Source of the DNA: Poa pratensis
Taxonomy: Eukaryota; Streptophyta; Magnoliopsida; Poales; Poaceae
Direction of reading: 5' to 3'
NCBI GenBank assembly: GCA_947311845.1
Contig: CAMZMU010000040.1
Span: 66,335,564 to 66,399,563, forward strand
DNA: 64,000 nt
Positions 31,982-43,508 of the stretch are shown here, one piece after another (the stretch's first letter is position 1; each line of letters opens with the position of its first letter). Below the pieces are notes generated by a model. That model worked only from the letters and a program-made list of their open reading frames with translations, had not been told where the DNA came from and did not search any database. A program made the position numbers and the translations under genes.

Positions 31982-34418
31982 GGTAGAGCAAAGTGATATC
32001 AGCCGTTCGCTGCTGTTTAGGATGGGCGGTTGGGATTGTTTTCACTCGGATCGCTGAGGTGGCGAAAAGGTGGGCGCGGGAGAAGAACTGCAGAAGGCGC
32101 GCGATGGGAGCGCGTGCAGCAGCAATTGGAAGATGACCCGCGCGGCCGGAATTTTGGAACTTTGGGTCCCAGCTGCCAGTGACTATAAACTTGATCGCAG
32201 CGGTCTCTAGTTCATGCAATTATTTATTTTTAATTGACAGCCATGTGATTATTTGACCGATATAATTCATAGTACTGTAGTAGAATTTGTAGATCTGTCC
32301 AACACGTACTAGTTTATATTTGAATTCTGTGGCGGACAAACTTTGGCTACTAGCAAAAATGCACGCTAGTCGCTACAAGTCACAACCATTAGGGCACCTC
32401 CAACGGGGTGGAGCAAACGGACACCCCAATGTGTCCGATTTGGTCCGTTTGGGCGCGGACAGCGGACACATTTTGAGCCTTTGTCCGTTTGGGGTGGGGG
32501 TGTCCCCAACGGCCTGGCGCAAAATGGGCCATCAAAAAATATTGGAACATTCAAATGACTCAAATTGGACTCAATCCAAATAGTTCAAAATACAAATTTT
32601 TCAAAATTTAACGCGAATGCGACCCCCTGCCCCCCCCCCCCCCCCTTCTTCATTGGACTTGGTGGTGGCGTGGATGAGTCTCTCACCCTCTCGGAGGCTG
32701 TCAAGGAGAGAGGCAAGTTCGTGACAATGGATGACCTCACAAAAATAGGGTTTTGTCTCTTTATATAGAGTGAAGATAATGTTTCCCGGCCTTCCGTTTA
32801 ATGCCCCTTGGATCATTCAAATAGCTCTTGGGCAACTCTAAATCTCTGTAGGCCTCCTCTTTGTCCCCATGAGTTCGTAGGGTCGAACCATGGTCGAATC
32901 CTCAAGTATGGCAATAGTACGAGTCAACCCTTCATCCACTCGAAGCCCCCAACACAAATGGTTTATCCGGGAGCGGGCCCGCCGTCCAGTCAAATGGAGC
33001 GGCAAACAAAAGCAGGGACGGCGTTGGGGCCATCGGCAATGAAGGAGAACGAAGTGGTACCCATCATGATGCCAACAAGTTAGCGCACAAAGCTCCTACC
33101 TTGCGCGCCAACTGTCAATGTTACGTAACCAGCTAGTGAACTTGTATGTAGGTAGAGCCTTGTGACCACGATCAGATGGGCTAACGGCTTCAAGCACACA
33201 AGAATGCATACATATTGGCCCTGGGATCGTGTCCGATAACATCCCTACTCGGCTACTCATGTGTGGATCGATGTATTGCAGTGTGTGACGTGCTCAAAGT
33301 ACACAAGTTGGTCGGCTGGCGGTTCATCCGGCGGAGTGGTTTATCCGGTTGAGAAGGTTCCCCTCCCATACTAAGAGTGTTCCCCTTATACAGGGGTGCA
33401 CTACCGCCTTATAGAGATGGAAAAGCAGTGTTAGGTTGTTGTAGCTGACGTCCTTTGGCCGGAAGGAGGCCAGCTAGGTTGGTGTAGCTGACATCTGCTC
33501 GTCCTTTGGCCGGAGGGAGGCTATCTAGATTGTTGTAGCTGACAACCGGTCATCCTTTGGCCGGAAGGAGGCTATCTAGGTTGTTGTAGATGACGGTCGG
33601 CTGATCGATCCATACGTAACACGGCACCAGGCCACTGTGTGAGATGTCCGCGATAACTTTTGGCGTGAGGGGTGTGGGTCTGCCCTGATTGCTCGGGGTG
33701 GGACTGGACCCACAAGTGATTGACTAATTCAATTACTATATCATTGTCACATACTTTTGTTATGATTTATCAATTTAAATAGTTTCGTTTGACTAACCTA
33801 TCAACCCAGTATCAAGTGTGAGCTCTTTTTTTAACTGTATTTGCGTCAGAGTTTACATCAACGAAAATATCAAAAAACATCGGGGGAAAATACCACGGAC
33901 ATAACTTTCTGAGATGAAGACGAGTAGCTAAAGAGGCCAGCATGAGCCCTGCCACGTGACAGCGTGTGGGGCTGACGCAGCCAGCCCCTTGGTCGCCACC
34001 TCATGTACCCCTCGCGTCGCCCCACTTCGCCTATATTTTCCTAAAAAATCTAAGACCCAAAGAGGAGACGCCTCGGAAAATAACCTTGTTTATGTACTCT
34101 GTCGAATGGGGAATTCATCACTCGAGGCTTCTACACCACCACTTCACCTCCATGATGATGTGTGAGTAGTTCATCATTTGACTATGGGTTCATACAGGTA
34201 GATAGATGTTTATCTCTCCTTAATTTTTTTCAATACAAATGTCTCGTGAGCTGCCTAACATGATCGAAATCCATGTGATGGAATTGTCTTTATTGCTGTG
34301 TTTACTGGGATATATGATGAATTGTGATATTATGAAAAGATCATGCATGTTATATTAATTATGTTGTTTGTTATATTAAATTGCTTATTTACTGTTCCTG
34401 CATGCTCTCGGTTTATGG
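31982..34418. other. Intergenic DNA with probable transposon relics
   Basis: No gene is recognised. Around 32390-32530 there is a GGACA/TGTCC-rich, CTCCAACGGGG-bearing sequence of the kind seen at the ends of grass DNA transposons, but I could not find its partner end. A run of 16 C lies at 32630-32645. The stretch 33950-34200 looks like a transcribed-element leader, but no LTR pair is visible. Confidence 0.45.
33433..33602. repeat. Minisatellite, three to four units of 43-51 bp
   Basis: Units share TTGTTGTAGCTGAC, then a variable spacer, then CCTTTGGCCGGA and AGGAGGC..CTAG. Three full units and a partial fourth are present, with the first missing eight bases of spacer. Confidence 0.75.
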
Positions 34419-34484
34419 GACTAGTACAGAACCTCGCATTAGAGCCGGCCCCAGAGAGTCACCTCCGACGGTTTTAATGGCCGT

Positions 34485-34787
34485 TGAAAGGACATAGTCC
34501 ACTAATCTTGTTTTGGTGTTTGATCACAACACTTGGAGTGTTTAACCATCCGCTAAGTGCTTACAGGAAATCTTAGGTTTTATGTTAAAGGGATAAACTT
34601 ATCTATCTCTATACAAAAAGAAGAAAGTGTAGCGATGGAAAAGAGGTTTGTGAAACCCAGGCCGGCCAGGCTGGGCTGGCGTCCCCCTCAAGGCCGGGCG
34701 CCTCGGGTCCCCTGCCGGCCTCCAAGAATTAAAATTGGAGTAGCACCTATTCACCCCCCCCCCTCTAGGTGTCATACGATCCTTTCA
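34485..34787 (+). repeat. SIRE-D 5' LTR with large internal deletion
   Basis: 303 bp against 1226 bp for the 3' LTR. The outer about 180 bp at the left and about 80 bp at the right match. The missing middle carries the duplicated TATA region, so this LTR has no recognisable promoter. The primer site TGGTATCAGAGCC follows at 34790-34802. Confidence 0.9.
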
Positions 34788-34839
34788 ATTGGTATCAGAG
34801 CCTTGGCTCTCTTGTTGGGCTTAACCGCCTAAGAGAAGT

Positions 34840-36500
34840 ATGACTAATGGTGAGGTGCCCCCAGAAGGGCAAAGTACACCGGCATCCATGGCCGATCTCA
34901 AACGATGGAAACATCATTGAGATCGTCCATGGATACCAATTTAGTGAGATACGCGACATGCTCGCAAAACTCGCTAGTACCAAGCCCCCTTCGGACACTC
35001 TCCCATTAATAGAGGACCCTCTTCATCCCAACACGGGTGATTCCGGGGATGGAACGAAGAAGAGGGAAGGGGTTGAAGAAACCGATACCGAACCTAAGAA
35101 ATCTCCTTCATCCATAACAAAACCGGAAGGTGGGAAGCCCGAGTACCATGAGGTCTCTCCTCTTGGTGTCTACTCTCCCGACCCACCTATCCCTCATCCT
35201 CGCATAAATACCTTAGGTCCTCCACCTAAGCTTAATGCATTGGCTTTTACTAGTTGGTAACACTCAATGAAATCTCATGTCAACAGTGCCTCTATCGAGC
35301 TTTGGAGGATCATACGAGTGGGATTCAAGGCCGTGGATCCAAACAACTTGGCAAGAAGAGAGGTGGTTGATGCTCAACTCAATGTCTCCGCTCTTCACAT
35401 GCTTGAACTTGCCGTTGGAGAAAATGGTCTTCATCACATTCAACACGTCACCACCGCCAAAGAAGCTTGGGATTGTCTTGAGGAGGTGTTTCTTGGAAAT
35501 GAGAGCATGAAGAGGAATAGATTTGATGCCTTGAGCAATGATGCCGAAGGTTTCTACATGCTTGATAGTGAAACTCATGAGGAGATGTACGGAAGGCTCA
35601 AGATTCTTGCCAAAGCCTTTTATAATGTAGGGGCAACCTATGTGGATGATGCTTGGATCAAGAGGAAGTATGTGAATGCCCTCATGCCATTCGAGCCCAT
35701 TGAATTGAAGGCCATACAAGGAAGACACAACTATATTGAAATGTCATCCAATGAAGTTATGCAAGAAATGCAAGCCTCCAAGGTTGCTACCAAGAATGCT
35801 CAAGACAATCGTGCTAGGGCCATGGGGATGAAACAAAGTCCGTCTCTTGCTTTGAAGGCCAAAGTGGTGTGCCTAGATGATAGTGTGGAAATTGAAGAAT
35901 GCCCAAGCAACATCATTCCCGATGATCTCCAACAAGCCTACCATGAACACTTGGCCCTTGCGTCAAGAGCATTTTGGCGTGACCCGGCCAAGACAAAGGC
36001 CCAAGTTGATCAAAGAAACAACCCAAGTGGGAAGAAGGAGTTTGCATCCAAAATGAAGACATGCTTCAATTGTCATGACAAGTTTCACTTCATCAAAGAT
36101 TGTCCTTATGAGAATAGAGAAGAACATGGTGGGAGGCTTGTACTAAAGGATCAATCAAAGTTGGTTCAAAGGAAGCCAATTGTAAGAAGAAGCCATTCTT
36201 CAAGAAAGCACCAAGAATTGTGTTGATGACTCAAGAAGAGTACCATTCCAATGATTCCGAAGAAGAAGAAGAACCCACATGTGAGGTGGCCGCATTGGCT
36301 ATTACCTCAACTTCATCACCTTCTCTCTTCGAATCCCCCAATGAGAACGCCTCCAACAACACCGCTCGTTGCTTCATGGCTAAGGCCACCGAGGTATCAT
36401 CCTCCACCCCCAAGTCTATGCATGAAATGGATGATGTCACTAGTCTTGCAATTAAGAAAGAACTTGTTGCTTTCGATACTTTTGTGACTAACTTGCAAGG
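34840..36500 (+). pseudogene. SIRE-D gag, first part
   Basis: It opens at ATG 34840 (MTNGEVPPEGQSTPASM). A frame change near 34905, a TAA in place of a Gln codon at 35258 (ALAFTSW*HSMKSH) and another frame change near 36170 break it. The body is copia gag: SASIELWRIIRVGF, TAKEAWDCLEEVF, EEMYGRLKILAKAF. The zinc knuckle CFNCHDKFHFIKDC (CX2CX4HX4C) is at about 36060. A Glu-rich segment (SNDSEEEEEP) follows. The frame is cut at FVTNLQG by SIRE-F and resumes at 49661. Confidence 0.87.
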
Positions 36501-38732
36501 TGAAAGTGCATGGAGCCTCCATGTGTGGTTTTGGTAATTAATGACAATCGCTATGGACTAATGGTTTCATTGAGTTATATTTGAAGGGCTTTTCCATAGG
36601 TAATGATAGGAAGTCCATGTGTTGGATTCAAGGTTGATGCCATGAAGATAACAATATAAGTTGAATATTGGCATCAAGATCATTGATACAAAGAGATGAA
36701 GTCCATGTGTTGGATTCAAGGTTGGATGCCATGAAGATAAATATATAGGTTGAATATTGGCATCAAGATCTTTGATATGAAGAGATGAAGATGATATGAT
36801 CAATGAGAAGAATTGATGACGGAGTTAGTGTATGAAACTCAAAGGAAGACATGCTCTACTTTATGTGTTAAGCCATAAAGGATCAAGATCTTGAGTGTTT
36901 GATTTTAAGAGAAGAATTCAACATATATCTCTAAGTCGAAGTCATGATGGACTCATGTGTTGAGCCCTAGTTTACTAAGGCTTTGAGCATGCAAGCAAGT
37001 GAAGAATTTATTATGTATATCAAGATATTGTGATAGAGCATGACGAAGATTAAGTGATGGTCAAAGTGGTGTTCAAGGTGTGATCCGAAGAATGGTCATG
37101 TGAGAGTTGAGCCTTTGGCGAAGTGTGTCTTGGAGAAATGAAGATCGTGTGAGCATTCATTCTTACCTCCAAGAGATCATCATAATGAAGTCTAGAAGAA
37201 AATATAGGAGGTTGATCAAGACAAAGTACAAAGATTGGATTCAAGTTGATCAACTCACAAAGCATATATGGTGTACCAAGTGGGATCAAGTGATCTTGTG
37301 GTATGGTAAGTAATTGTCAATTGTGCTTTGTGAACTAACCCATGATATATGTGTTTGGTGTTTCTATATGTGGTTAGGTATCTTTCCATGAGCTTGCATC
37401 AAAAGGAAGATTTCGTGTAGCCCATGAGAGGATGACATCAAGTGTTGATCGTCATCAAGATTGAGAAGTGCAAGTTTTAAGATAAGCATCTCGAAGATCA
37501 CATGCTTGAATCGTGCCGTCCATTTTGGTGTAATGGACATGTGAAGATATTTCAAAATGAGGCTTTCCCATAGTGGAGTATGGGGGAGCAATTTGCAAGT
37601 CTTCACCAAGCAAATGAAATCAAGAAAGATATTCCATCTTGAGACGGACATGATTATCATCACCTAACTCAACTGGAATGCGCAAGGCAAAGGTATAAAC
37701 TTGATAGGTTTCTATTTTGCCGGTCTCAAGGTGGTTGTTCGGAGACCGGGTTATAGGTTTGATAACCGTACTATCAAGGGGGTTCTCGGGTTAGTAACTT
37801 GTTCGCATTGTTCGTACAGAGCTCAAACCTTTGCATATTTGACATCATCTTTCTTGGTTCTTATTTGTATTTTCTCTGGTTGAGGTTTTAGAACTTGTTG
37901 TCATCTTCATGACAAGCTTAAGTTTACAAAAAACGGATTTCGTATGAAAAACTTATTGCGTTTTTGGTGTTGGATTTAGATCTTGGAGTCATTGGTTGAC
38001 CTCCTCCATTGTTTTTCCTCTTCTATTCCTCCCTAGCACTTGTTGCTTTGGTGAAATTTGAGAGAGAAGGATTTGAGCACCTCTTATGTTCTTGCTTTGC
38101 ATTTGTTCCATAGTTTGAGCTCTCTGGCTCGATTAGTTCGAGTGAGAGCCCATGTCCTTGTTACTCTTGGAGGGTGACCTCCTAGACGGTTCGGTGGTTG
38201 TGACCACGGTGACCTCTTCGTGGAAGATTTGAAGAGGCCCGGGTCTTCTCCTTCGTGGGGATTGTGAAGTGGTTGTGGAGCTTGCCATCTCCGGAGTGGA
38301 GGAAAAGCTAACCGTAAGGAAAAGGCCCTTGCTTCGTGTGGGGGCTTGGAGAAGAAGGTGAGCCTTCGTGGCGTACGGGTGTCCTTCGTAGTATCCCGCA
38401 CCTCTCCAACGGTGACTACCTTTCTTCGTGGAAGGGAACATCGGGATACATCTTCGTCTCCGCGTGTCTCGGTTATTTCTATATCCGAGTTTATTTCCTT
38501 GTGATAGCCTTCGTGCTTGAAGTTATATATATCTTGTTTATCCCTTGTGATATATCTCTTGTGCTCATCTTGTTTAGCTTAAGTTGTTGGTGCACTTAGT
38601 TGAGCCTAGCATATTTAGGATTTGTGATTGAAAATTAAACGATAGTTTATTTCCTCATTCTTTCAACCCAAATCCATAATTGATTTTAAAAACGCCTATT
38701 CACCCCCCTCTAGGCGACATCTCGATCTTTCA
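36501..38732 (+). repeat. SIRE-F 5' LTR
   Basis: 2232 bp. Relative to the 3' LTR it lacks about 585 bp that would lie after 37975, between two GGA trinucleotides. The short near-direct repeat around GAAGTCCATGTGTTGGATTC (36610 and 36700) is present in both LTRs. Confidence 0.92.
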
Positions 38733-38734
38733 AT

Positions 38735-38746
38735 TGGTATCAGAGC
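38735..38746 (+). promoter_or_regulatory. Primer-binding site of SIRE-F
   Basis: TGGTATCAGAGC, two bases after the LTR end, is the tRNA-iMet primer site usual for plant copia elements. Confidence 0.88.
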
Positions 38747-38787
38747 AAGGTCTCTCTTGTTTAGGCTTCACCGCCTAGAGTGAAAAG

Positions 38788-39393
38788 ATGTCGGCTAGTG
38801 GCTTAGTGCACAATGACACAATTAAATTCGATGGCACAAATTACCTCTTATGGAGAAATCATATGCTTTGCAATCTTCGGACCTTGTGTCCAAATATAGA
38901 GCAATTTCTAGATGTAGGTTTTTCTCCTCCAATGGATCTACAAAATCTATCTTTAGAGGATGAGAAAAACTTGCATCTTGAAGCTCTAGTATATAACGAG
39001 TTTCTTCATAATTTGAGTTTCCAGATTTATGTATTCTTGATTGTCTCGAAGTGCAAGTCCTCTCATAAAATGTGGACCAAGCTAGAAGAAAAATATGGTG
39101 GGTACAATTCTCTTGAGGTCGGTTATCTTTCCGAGGAGCTCTCTTCACCCTCACATCTTGAAGAGCTCCAAGTCGCTTCCACCTCCGGTTGTGAAGAATC
39201 TTCAATGTCGTCCACTTCACCAATGTGTGACATGCCACAAGATGGTTCCTCATCATCCCCAAAAGTTCACATGTGCCTTATGGCTAGGGGTTTAAAGGTA
39301 ACTCCTACTTTGAATCCCAACATATCTCATCATGATGAGAGTGATGATGATGAGGATGAATTTGATGATGCTCTTATGCATGAGTTGGGCATG
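38788..39393 (+). CDS. SIRE-F gag, N-terminal part (cut by CACTA-G)
   Basis: ATG 38788 opens MSASGLVHNDTIKFDGTNY, with the usual copia gag start FDGTNYLLWRNHML (DUF4219/UBN2 type) and KCKSSHKMWTKLEEKYGG. An acidic stretch (DESDDDEDEFDD) precedes the break at MHELGM. CACTA-G is inserted exactly after this ATG codon, which is duplicated. The second part resumes in phase at 42243. Confidence 0.85.
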
Positions 39394-40555
39394 CACTAGT
39401 ACAGAACGACACATCGGAAACGGGCCAAAAACCCCTTCGGCAACGGAGAAAGGGTCCGTATCCCCGACCCTGTCACTGATGTGAAGGCCTTCATCGGTAA
39501 CGGAGGCAAAAAACCGTCACCGATGAGGCATAAGTTGGCTACGGTTGCGGACCCATCTCCGTTTCCGATGTATCGGTGCATCAGTAACGGAGATTCTATT
39601 TTACTCGTTTGCATTGAGGTTCTTTCAGAAGCCTACAGGAGCAATTCGGTTGCCAAATTACATTCAAAATCTCACAGCAGAAGCACAAAGTTGCTACCAA
39701 ATCCATTCATAACGTATATAAGAATTGTCATCATTACATAGCATCAAAAGATGAGTTACACATGCCTCGCTAATCCTATCATTCTCATGCCTCCCTAAAC
39801 TTAACTTTTATGACACTCCACTCTTCTCCAGCTCCACCTTCTTCCTCAGTTCCGAAGCGCCGAAAACGGAATTCGACCTAGCAAAAGACTCGAGTAGCGG
39901 TTTCATGCTTCTCCAAATCACATCTGCAGCCAAATTGCTACACACATACACAAAATAGATGGAGAAACTAAAGACAAGAAACCACACCGAGCTCGCAAGC
40001 CTCCTTAGCAAATTAATCTTGCCAAATTGTTCGTAGCGAGGCTTGCTCCATCTTGGACGGTGTCGCCGAAATATAATAACGTCACCGCTGTGACATTTCG
40101 GCCACACTGTCCAAGACACTCTTAATTAAAAAAGTGTTTTGAACAGTACAGCGAAACGTCACAACAGCGACGGTTCACGGATATGATCCCACTTTGTATT
40201 TAGCTCTTTTAAAGCTTGTTTGGATCTGCATGGCGCTTCTGCATATAAAATACATGGATGTCTAGTTAGAAAAGAGCCAAATATGATGCTACATGACATA
40301 AATACAATTTAAGATGAAAACAGTTTACACCTTAAGCGCCTATATCCGTGTGCTTGCTGTCCGATCGGAACGATTTGGAGGCAGAACTTGAAGGTGATGT
40401 TACCTTCAATTGCCTCACCATTTTTATGCATTGTCGCCGAAATATACTATTACTTCATACACTAGCTACACAAAACCATAACGAGGATTAGCACATTGAC
40501 AAAGGGTTGAAATTAATCTATTAGACTTCAAATACTAAAAACAAACACAACACAA

Positions 40556-40925
40556 TACTAGACTTCAAATACTAGACAAGGTGAAGGTAATGTATTCATC
40601 ATCGGCAGTACTAAAAACAAACACAACACAATACTAGACTTCAAATACTAGACAAGTTTTATATGCTACTTTAAAAAAAATGTAAGATCTAGTGTTGAGG
40701 GGTGTATTCATCATCGGCAGTACTACAATACTAGACAGAACACAATACTACAATACTAGACAATACTACAATACTAGATCGGTAGATGCTACTTTAAATA
40801 AAATGTAAGATCTAGTGTCGAGGGGTGTATTCATCATCGGCACTAGACAGAACACAATACTAGACTTCAAATACTAGACAAGTTTTCTGTGCTACTTTAA
40901 ACAAAATGTAAGATCTAGTCGGCTA
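40556..40925. repeat. CACTA-G internal tandem array
   Basis: Imperfect units combine ACTAGACTTCAAATACTAGACAAG, a CTACTTTAAA..AAATGTAAGATCTAGT block and GGGGTGTATTCATCATCGGC. About three long units are present, with short ACAATACTAGA repeats between them. No coding role is seen. Confidence 0.75.
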
Positions 40926-40974
40926 CATACCCGGGGAAGATGCACTGCAATAGACCAGTAGATCCGCGTCGGCG

Positions 40975-41130
40975 ACATACTCGGGGAAGATGCGCGGCGG
41001 CTCGCCGACGAGCCGCTGGGGGGGATGCGCGGCGGCTCACGACGCGTCGCTGGGGGGGATGCGCGGCGGCTCACGACGCGCCGCTGGGGGAAGATGCGCC
41101 GACGCGCCGCTGGGGGAAGATGCACGGCGG
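40975..41130. repeat. GC-rich array in CACTA-G
   Basis: Four or so units of about 33-36 bp, with GATGCGCGGCGGCTC, a CGACG core and GCCGCTGGGGG. It lies next to the 3' end of the acidic ORF; no protein frame is convincing. Confidence 0.7.
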
Positions 41131-41378
41131 CGATGCCGGCCGGACGCGCCGCTCAGATCTGCGAGATAAGTGTTAGGTCTGGAGCCGCCGCCACACTATG
41201 ACTGTGGAGTGAGAGTGAGAGTGAGAGCGAGAGCGTTAGGGTTGCCGCAGTGGCACATTTATAGCATATAATAACATCGCAAACGGAGGCGATAAACAAC
41301 CGTTTCCTCTAATTTCTTCACTGACACACTGGGCCTACTTACAAAGGATCGATAGAGTAATTGAACTAACTATCTACT

Positions 41379-41822
41379 CTACTTGTTCTGCTTACGCCCT
41401 GCCTCCGCGCCATTGTCATCCGCGGCGCGGCGTCGCTTCTTGCCGGTTGCCTTTTCCTCAGGCGCGTGCTCCTCCTCCTCCTCCTCCGGCGCCTCCTCCG
41501 ATGCCTCCTCCTCCGGCGCCTCCTCCGACGCCTCCTCGTCGTCATCGTCATCGGCGTCGTCGTATTCTTCCTGGCTAGAATAATACGGCTCCGGCAGGTC
41601 CTCCGGCTCCTCTTCCTCCGGCGACTCGTCCTCTTCGGAGTCGTCTTCTCCTTCGCGTGAAGACGGCGGGTCCGAGTCGTCGGAGTCGTCTTCTACAGAG
41701 CGTGAAGATGGCGGGTCCGAGTCCGGCGGCCCGTCTTGATCCCACCATGGAACTTCACCGCGGTCTTCCGCGCTCGCGTCGTCGCTCGGGACTTCCTCGT
41801 TCTGCCACCAGGGTTCTGCCAT
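41379..41822 (-). CDS. CACTA-G acidic ORF, function unknown
   Basis: 147 codons from MAEPWWQNEEVPSDDAS. Trp-rich start (WWQ, WWDQ), two Ser/Asp repeats (DDSDDSDPPSSRE type) and a long Glu/Asp run with EEAPEEEASEEAPEEE follow. A basic end, GKKRRRAADDNG...RKQ, looks like a nuclear localisation signal. Low complexity prevents family assignment. The only intact ORF in the element, it may be a transposon accessory protein or a captured gene fragment. Confidence 0.5.
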   Translation of the reverse strand: MAEPWWQNEEVPSDDASAEDRGEVPWWDQDGPPDSDPPSSRSVEDDSDDSDPPSSREGEDDSEEDESPEEEEPEDLPEPYYSSQEEYDDADDDDDEEASEEAPEEEASEEAPEEEEEEHAPEEKATGKKRRRAADDNGAEAGRKQNK

Positions 41823-42242
41823 GGCGGTTGTGCTAGTGTGGTAGATAATGTGGGAGAGAACGAAGGGGAGAATGCGGGACCTGCCTGGCTTCGCGCGGTT
41901 CCAGTCACATTTTATTAGCGTCGATCAGGCGGTTCCAATCCCTCGTGAATTAAGCCGCATTGAACAGGCGCGCTTCCAGATTGCAACTGCAATTTCCCAA
42001 GCACATTGCAAACGGATATACATAAACAACCGTAGCCATAGAGATACATATTGGAAACGGAGACAAATTTATGACCGTTGCCAATACTTTTGGTAACGGA
42101 GATATAAAATTCTCCATAACCAATGTTGACGGACCAGCCTCTGCCAGGCCTCGTCCGCAACGCTAAAATCACGATTCTCTGTCGCCTAACACCTGCCGTT
42201 TCAATAGAGGGACATCCGATGTGTCGTTCTGTACTAGTGATG

Positions 42243-43508
42243 GTGTATGCTTCTCTTCGTGGTAATACAGATGCTCGTGCTAAATTCGAATTTTTAATGG
42301 ATACCATTGTTGAAAACAAGGAAACCATTAAAGATTTGAAATCCCTTGTTAATGAGGGAAAATTGAGATTCAATCTCCTTATGCAAGAGCTCCGTGATGA
42401 GAAACATACTAGTGCTTCTTTATCTCAATCTTTTGAAACCTATAAGCTTGAAAATGCTAAATCTATTAGTGATGCTTGTGCTACTAACTCCACTTCTTGT
42501 GAAGCATCTATTTTAAAGGAGAATGTTGATCTAAGAGCTCAACTTGAGTTGCTAACTAGCAATTATAGGAAATTGGAAGAAAGTCATGAAAAGCTCTCGA
42601 GCTCCCATGAGGATCTTCTAATCTCCTATGATGGGCTTAAGTTGGCTCATGAGGAAAGTATCACTAAGGTAACATATTGTGAGCCTCATGTGGACATTAG
42701 CACTACTTCTACTCAAAATACTATATTGTCGTGTGCTTGTCCTAATGATTCATCTAGACATGATGTTGCCACATCTTGTGATGAATTGCTTGCTTTGCCT
42801 TGTTGTTTTAACAATGAAGTTTCTACTTCCTCTAGTACTTGTGTTGTCACTAACCATGTAGAGGAAATCAAAGAGCTCAAGGACCAAGTCACTTCTTTGA
42901 AGAAAGACTTGGAAAAGCGTCATGAAGGGAAATCCACACTTGACAAAATGTTGAGTGTGCATCAATCACCCAATGAAAAGAGTGGAGTTAGATTTAACTC
43001 CAATAACAAGAACAAGTCCAAGATCAATAAGAAGAAGGGCCAAGACCATGTCAAGAATTCGGCCAAGATCATTTGCTTCAAGTGCAAGGTTGAAGGGCAT
43101 CATGTTAGATCATGCCCATTGAAGAAGAAGCACTTGAGTGAGAAGCAACAAGGGAAGAGGCCACAAGGTCAAGTTCGACCTCAAGTTGTAGTAAGGCTAC
43201 TTCCAAAAAATATTCAAGCTAATGCTCCCCAAGTCAAGAAAACAAAGAAGAAGAGAAAGGGGAGCACTTGTTGCTATTTATGCCGTGAGAAGGGGCACTT
43301 TGCTTCATCATGTTCTAACGGTACCTTCTCAAACCCTATCATTGTTGATGATGATTATTCACTTATTAAGGATAATGGTGGCAATATGTTTGCCAAGTTT
43401 GTTGGGACTCAAAGTGGTTTCAAGAAAAGAACCATTTGTGTTGCCAAGCCTATTGTGACTAACTTCTTAAGACCCAACTTGGTTGGGGACCAACAAGCTC
43501 AAACTTGA
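42243..43508 (+). CDS. SIRE-F gag, C-terminal part with two zinc knuckles
   Basis: It continues gag in phase after CACTA-G: VYASLRGNTDARAKFEF. A long predicted coiled coil follows (about 42290-42930; heptad-like LRAQLELLTSNYRKLEE and EIKELKDQVTSLKKDLEK). A basic stretch comes next, then the zinc knuckle CFKCKVEGHHVRSC at about 43075 and a second, CYLCREKGHFASSC, at about 43270 (both CX2CX4HX4C). It ends at 43508. No protease follows. Before CACTA-G arrived, gag would have been about 620 residues without a stop. Confidence 0.87.
   Translation: MYASLRGNTDARAKFEFLMDTIVENKETIKDLKSLVNEGKLRFNLLMQELRDEKHTSASLSQSFETYKLENAKSISDACATNSTSCEASILKENVDLRAQLELLTSNYRKLEESHEKLSSSHEDLLISYDGLKLAHEESITKVTYCEPHVDISTTSTQNTILSCACPNDSSRHDVATSCDELLALPCCFNNEVSTSSSTCVVTNHVEEIKELKDQVTSLKKDLEKRHEGKSTLDKMLSVHQSPNEKSGVRFNSNNKNKSKINKKKGQDHVKNSAKIICFKCKVEGHHVRSCPLKKKHLSEKQQGKRPQGQVRPQVVVRLLPKNIQANAPQVKKTKKKRKGSTCCYLCREKGHFASSCSNGTFSNPIIVDDDYSLIKDNGGNMFAKFVGTQSGFKKRTICVAKPIVTNFLRPNLVGDQQAQT

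Larger units (their letters stand above)
39394..42239. mobile_element. CACTA-G: 2.85-kb non-autonomous CACTA transposon
   Basis: Perfect inverted termini CACTAGTACAGAACGACACAT... occur at 39394 and, reversed, at 42239; at least 25 bp match. The 3-bp target duplication ATG lies at 39391-39393 and 42240-42242. Subterminal regions carry repeated CGGTAACGGAG / GGAAACGG / CCGTTGCC motifs in both orientations, typical of TNPA-type binding sites. No TNP2-like transposase is present. It holds one acidic ORF (41379-41822, minus) and tandem arrays. Confidence 0.96.

Noticed and set aside
32630..32645. Run of 16 C as a biological signal
   Set aside because: Homopolymers of this length are prone to length error and no element boundary is tied to it.
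39808..40119. 103-codon minus-strand frame in CACTA-G with a hydrophobic segment
   Set aside because: No recognisable domain and no sign of conservation; probably chance in subterminal sequence.
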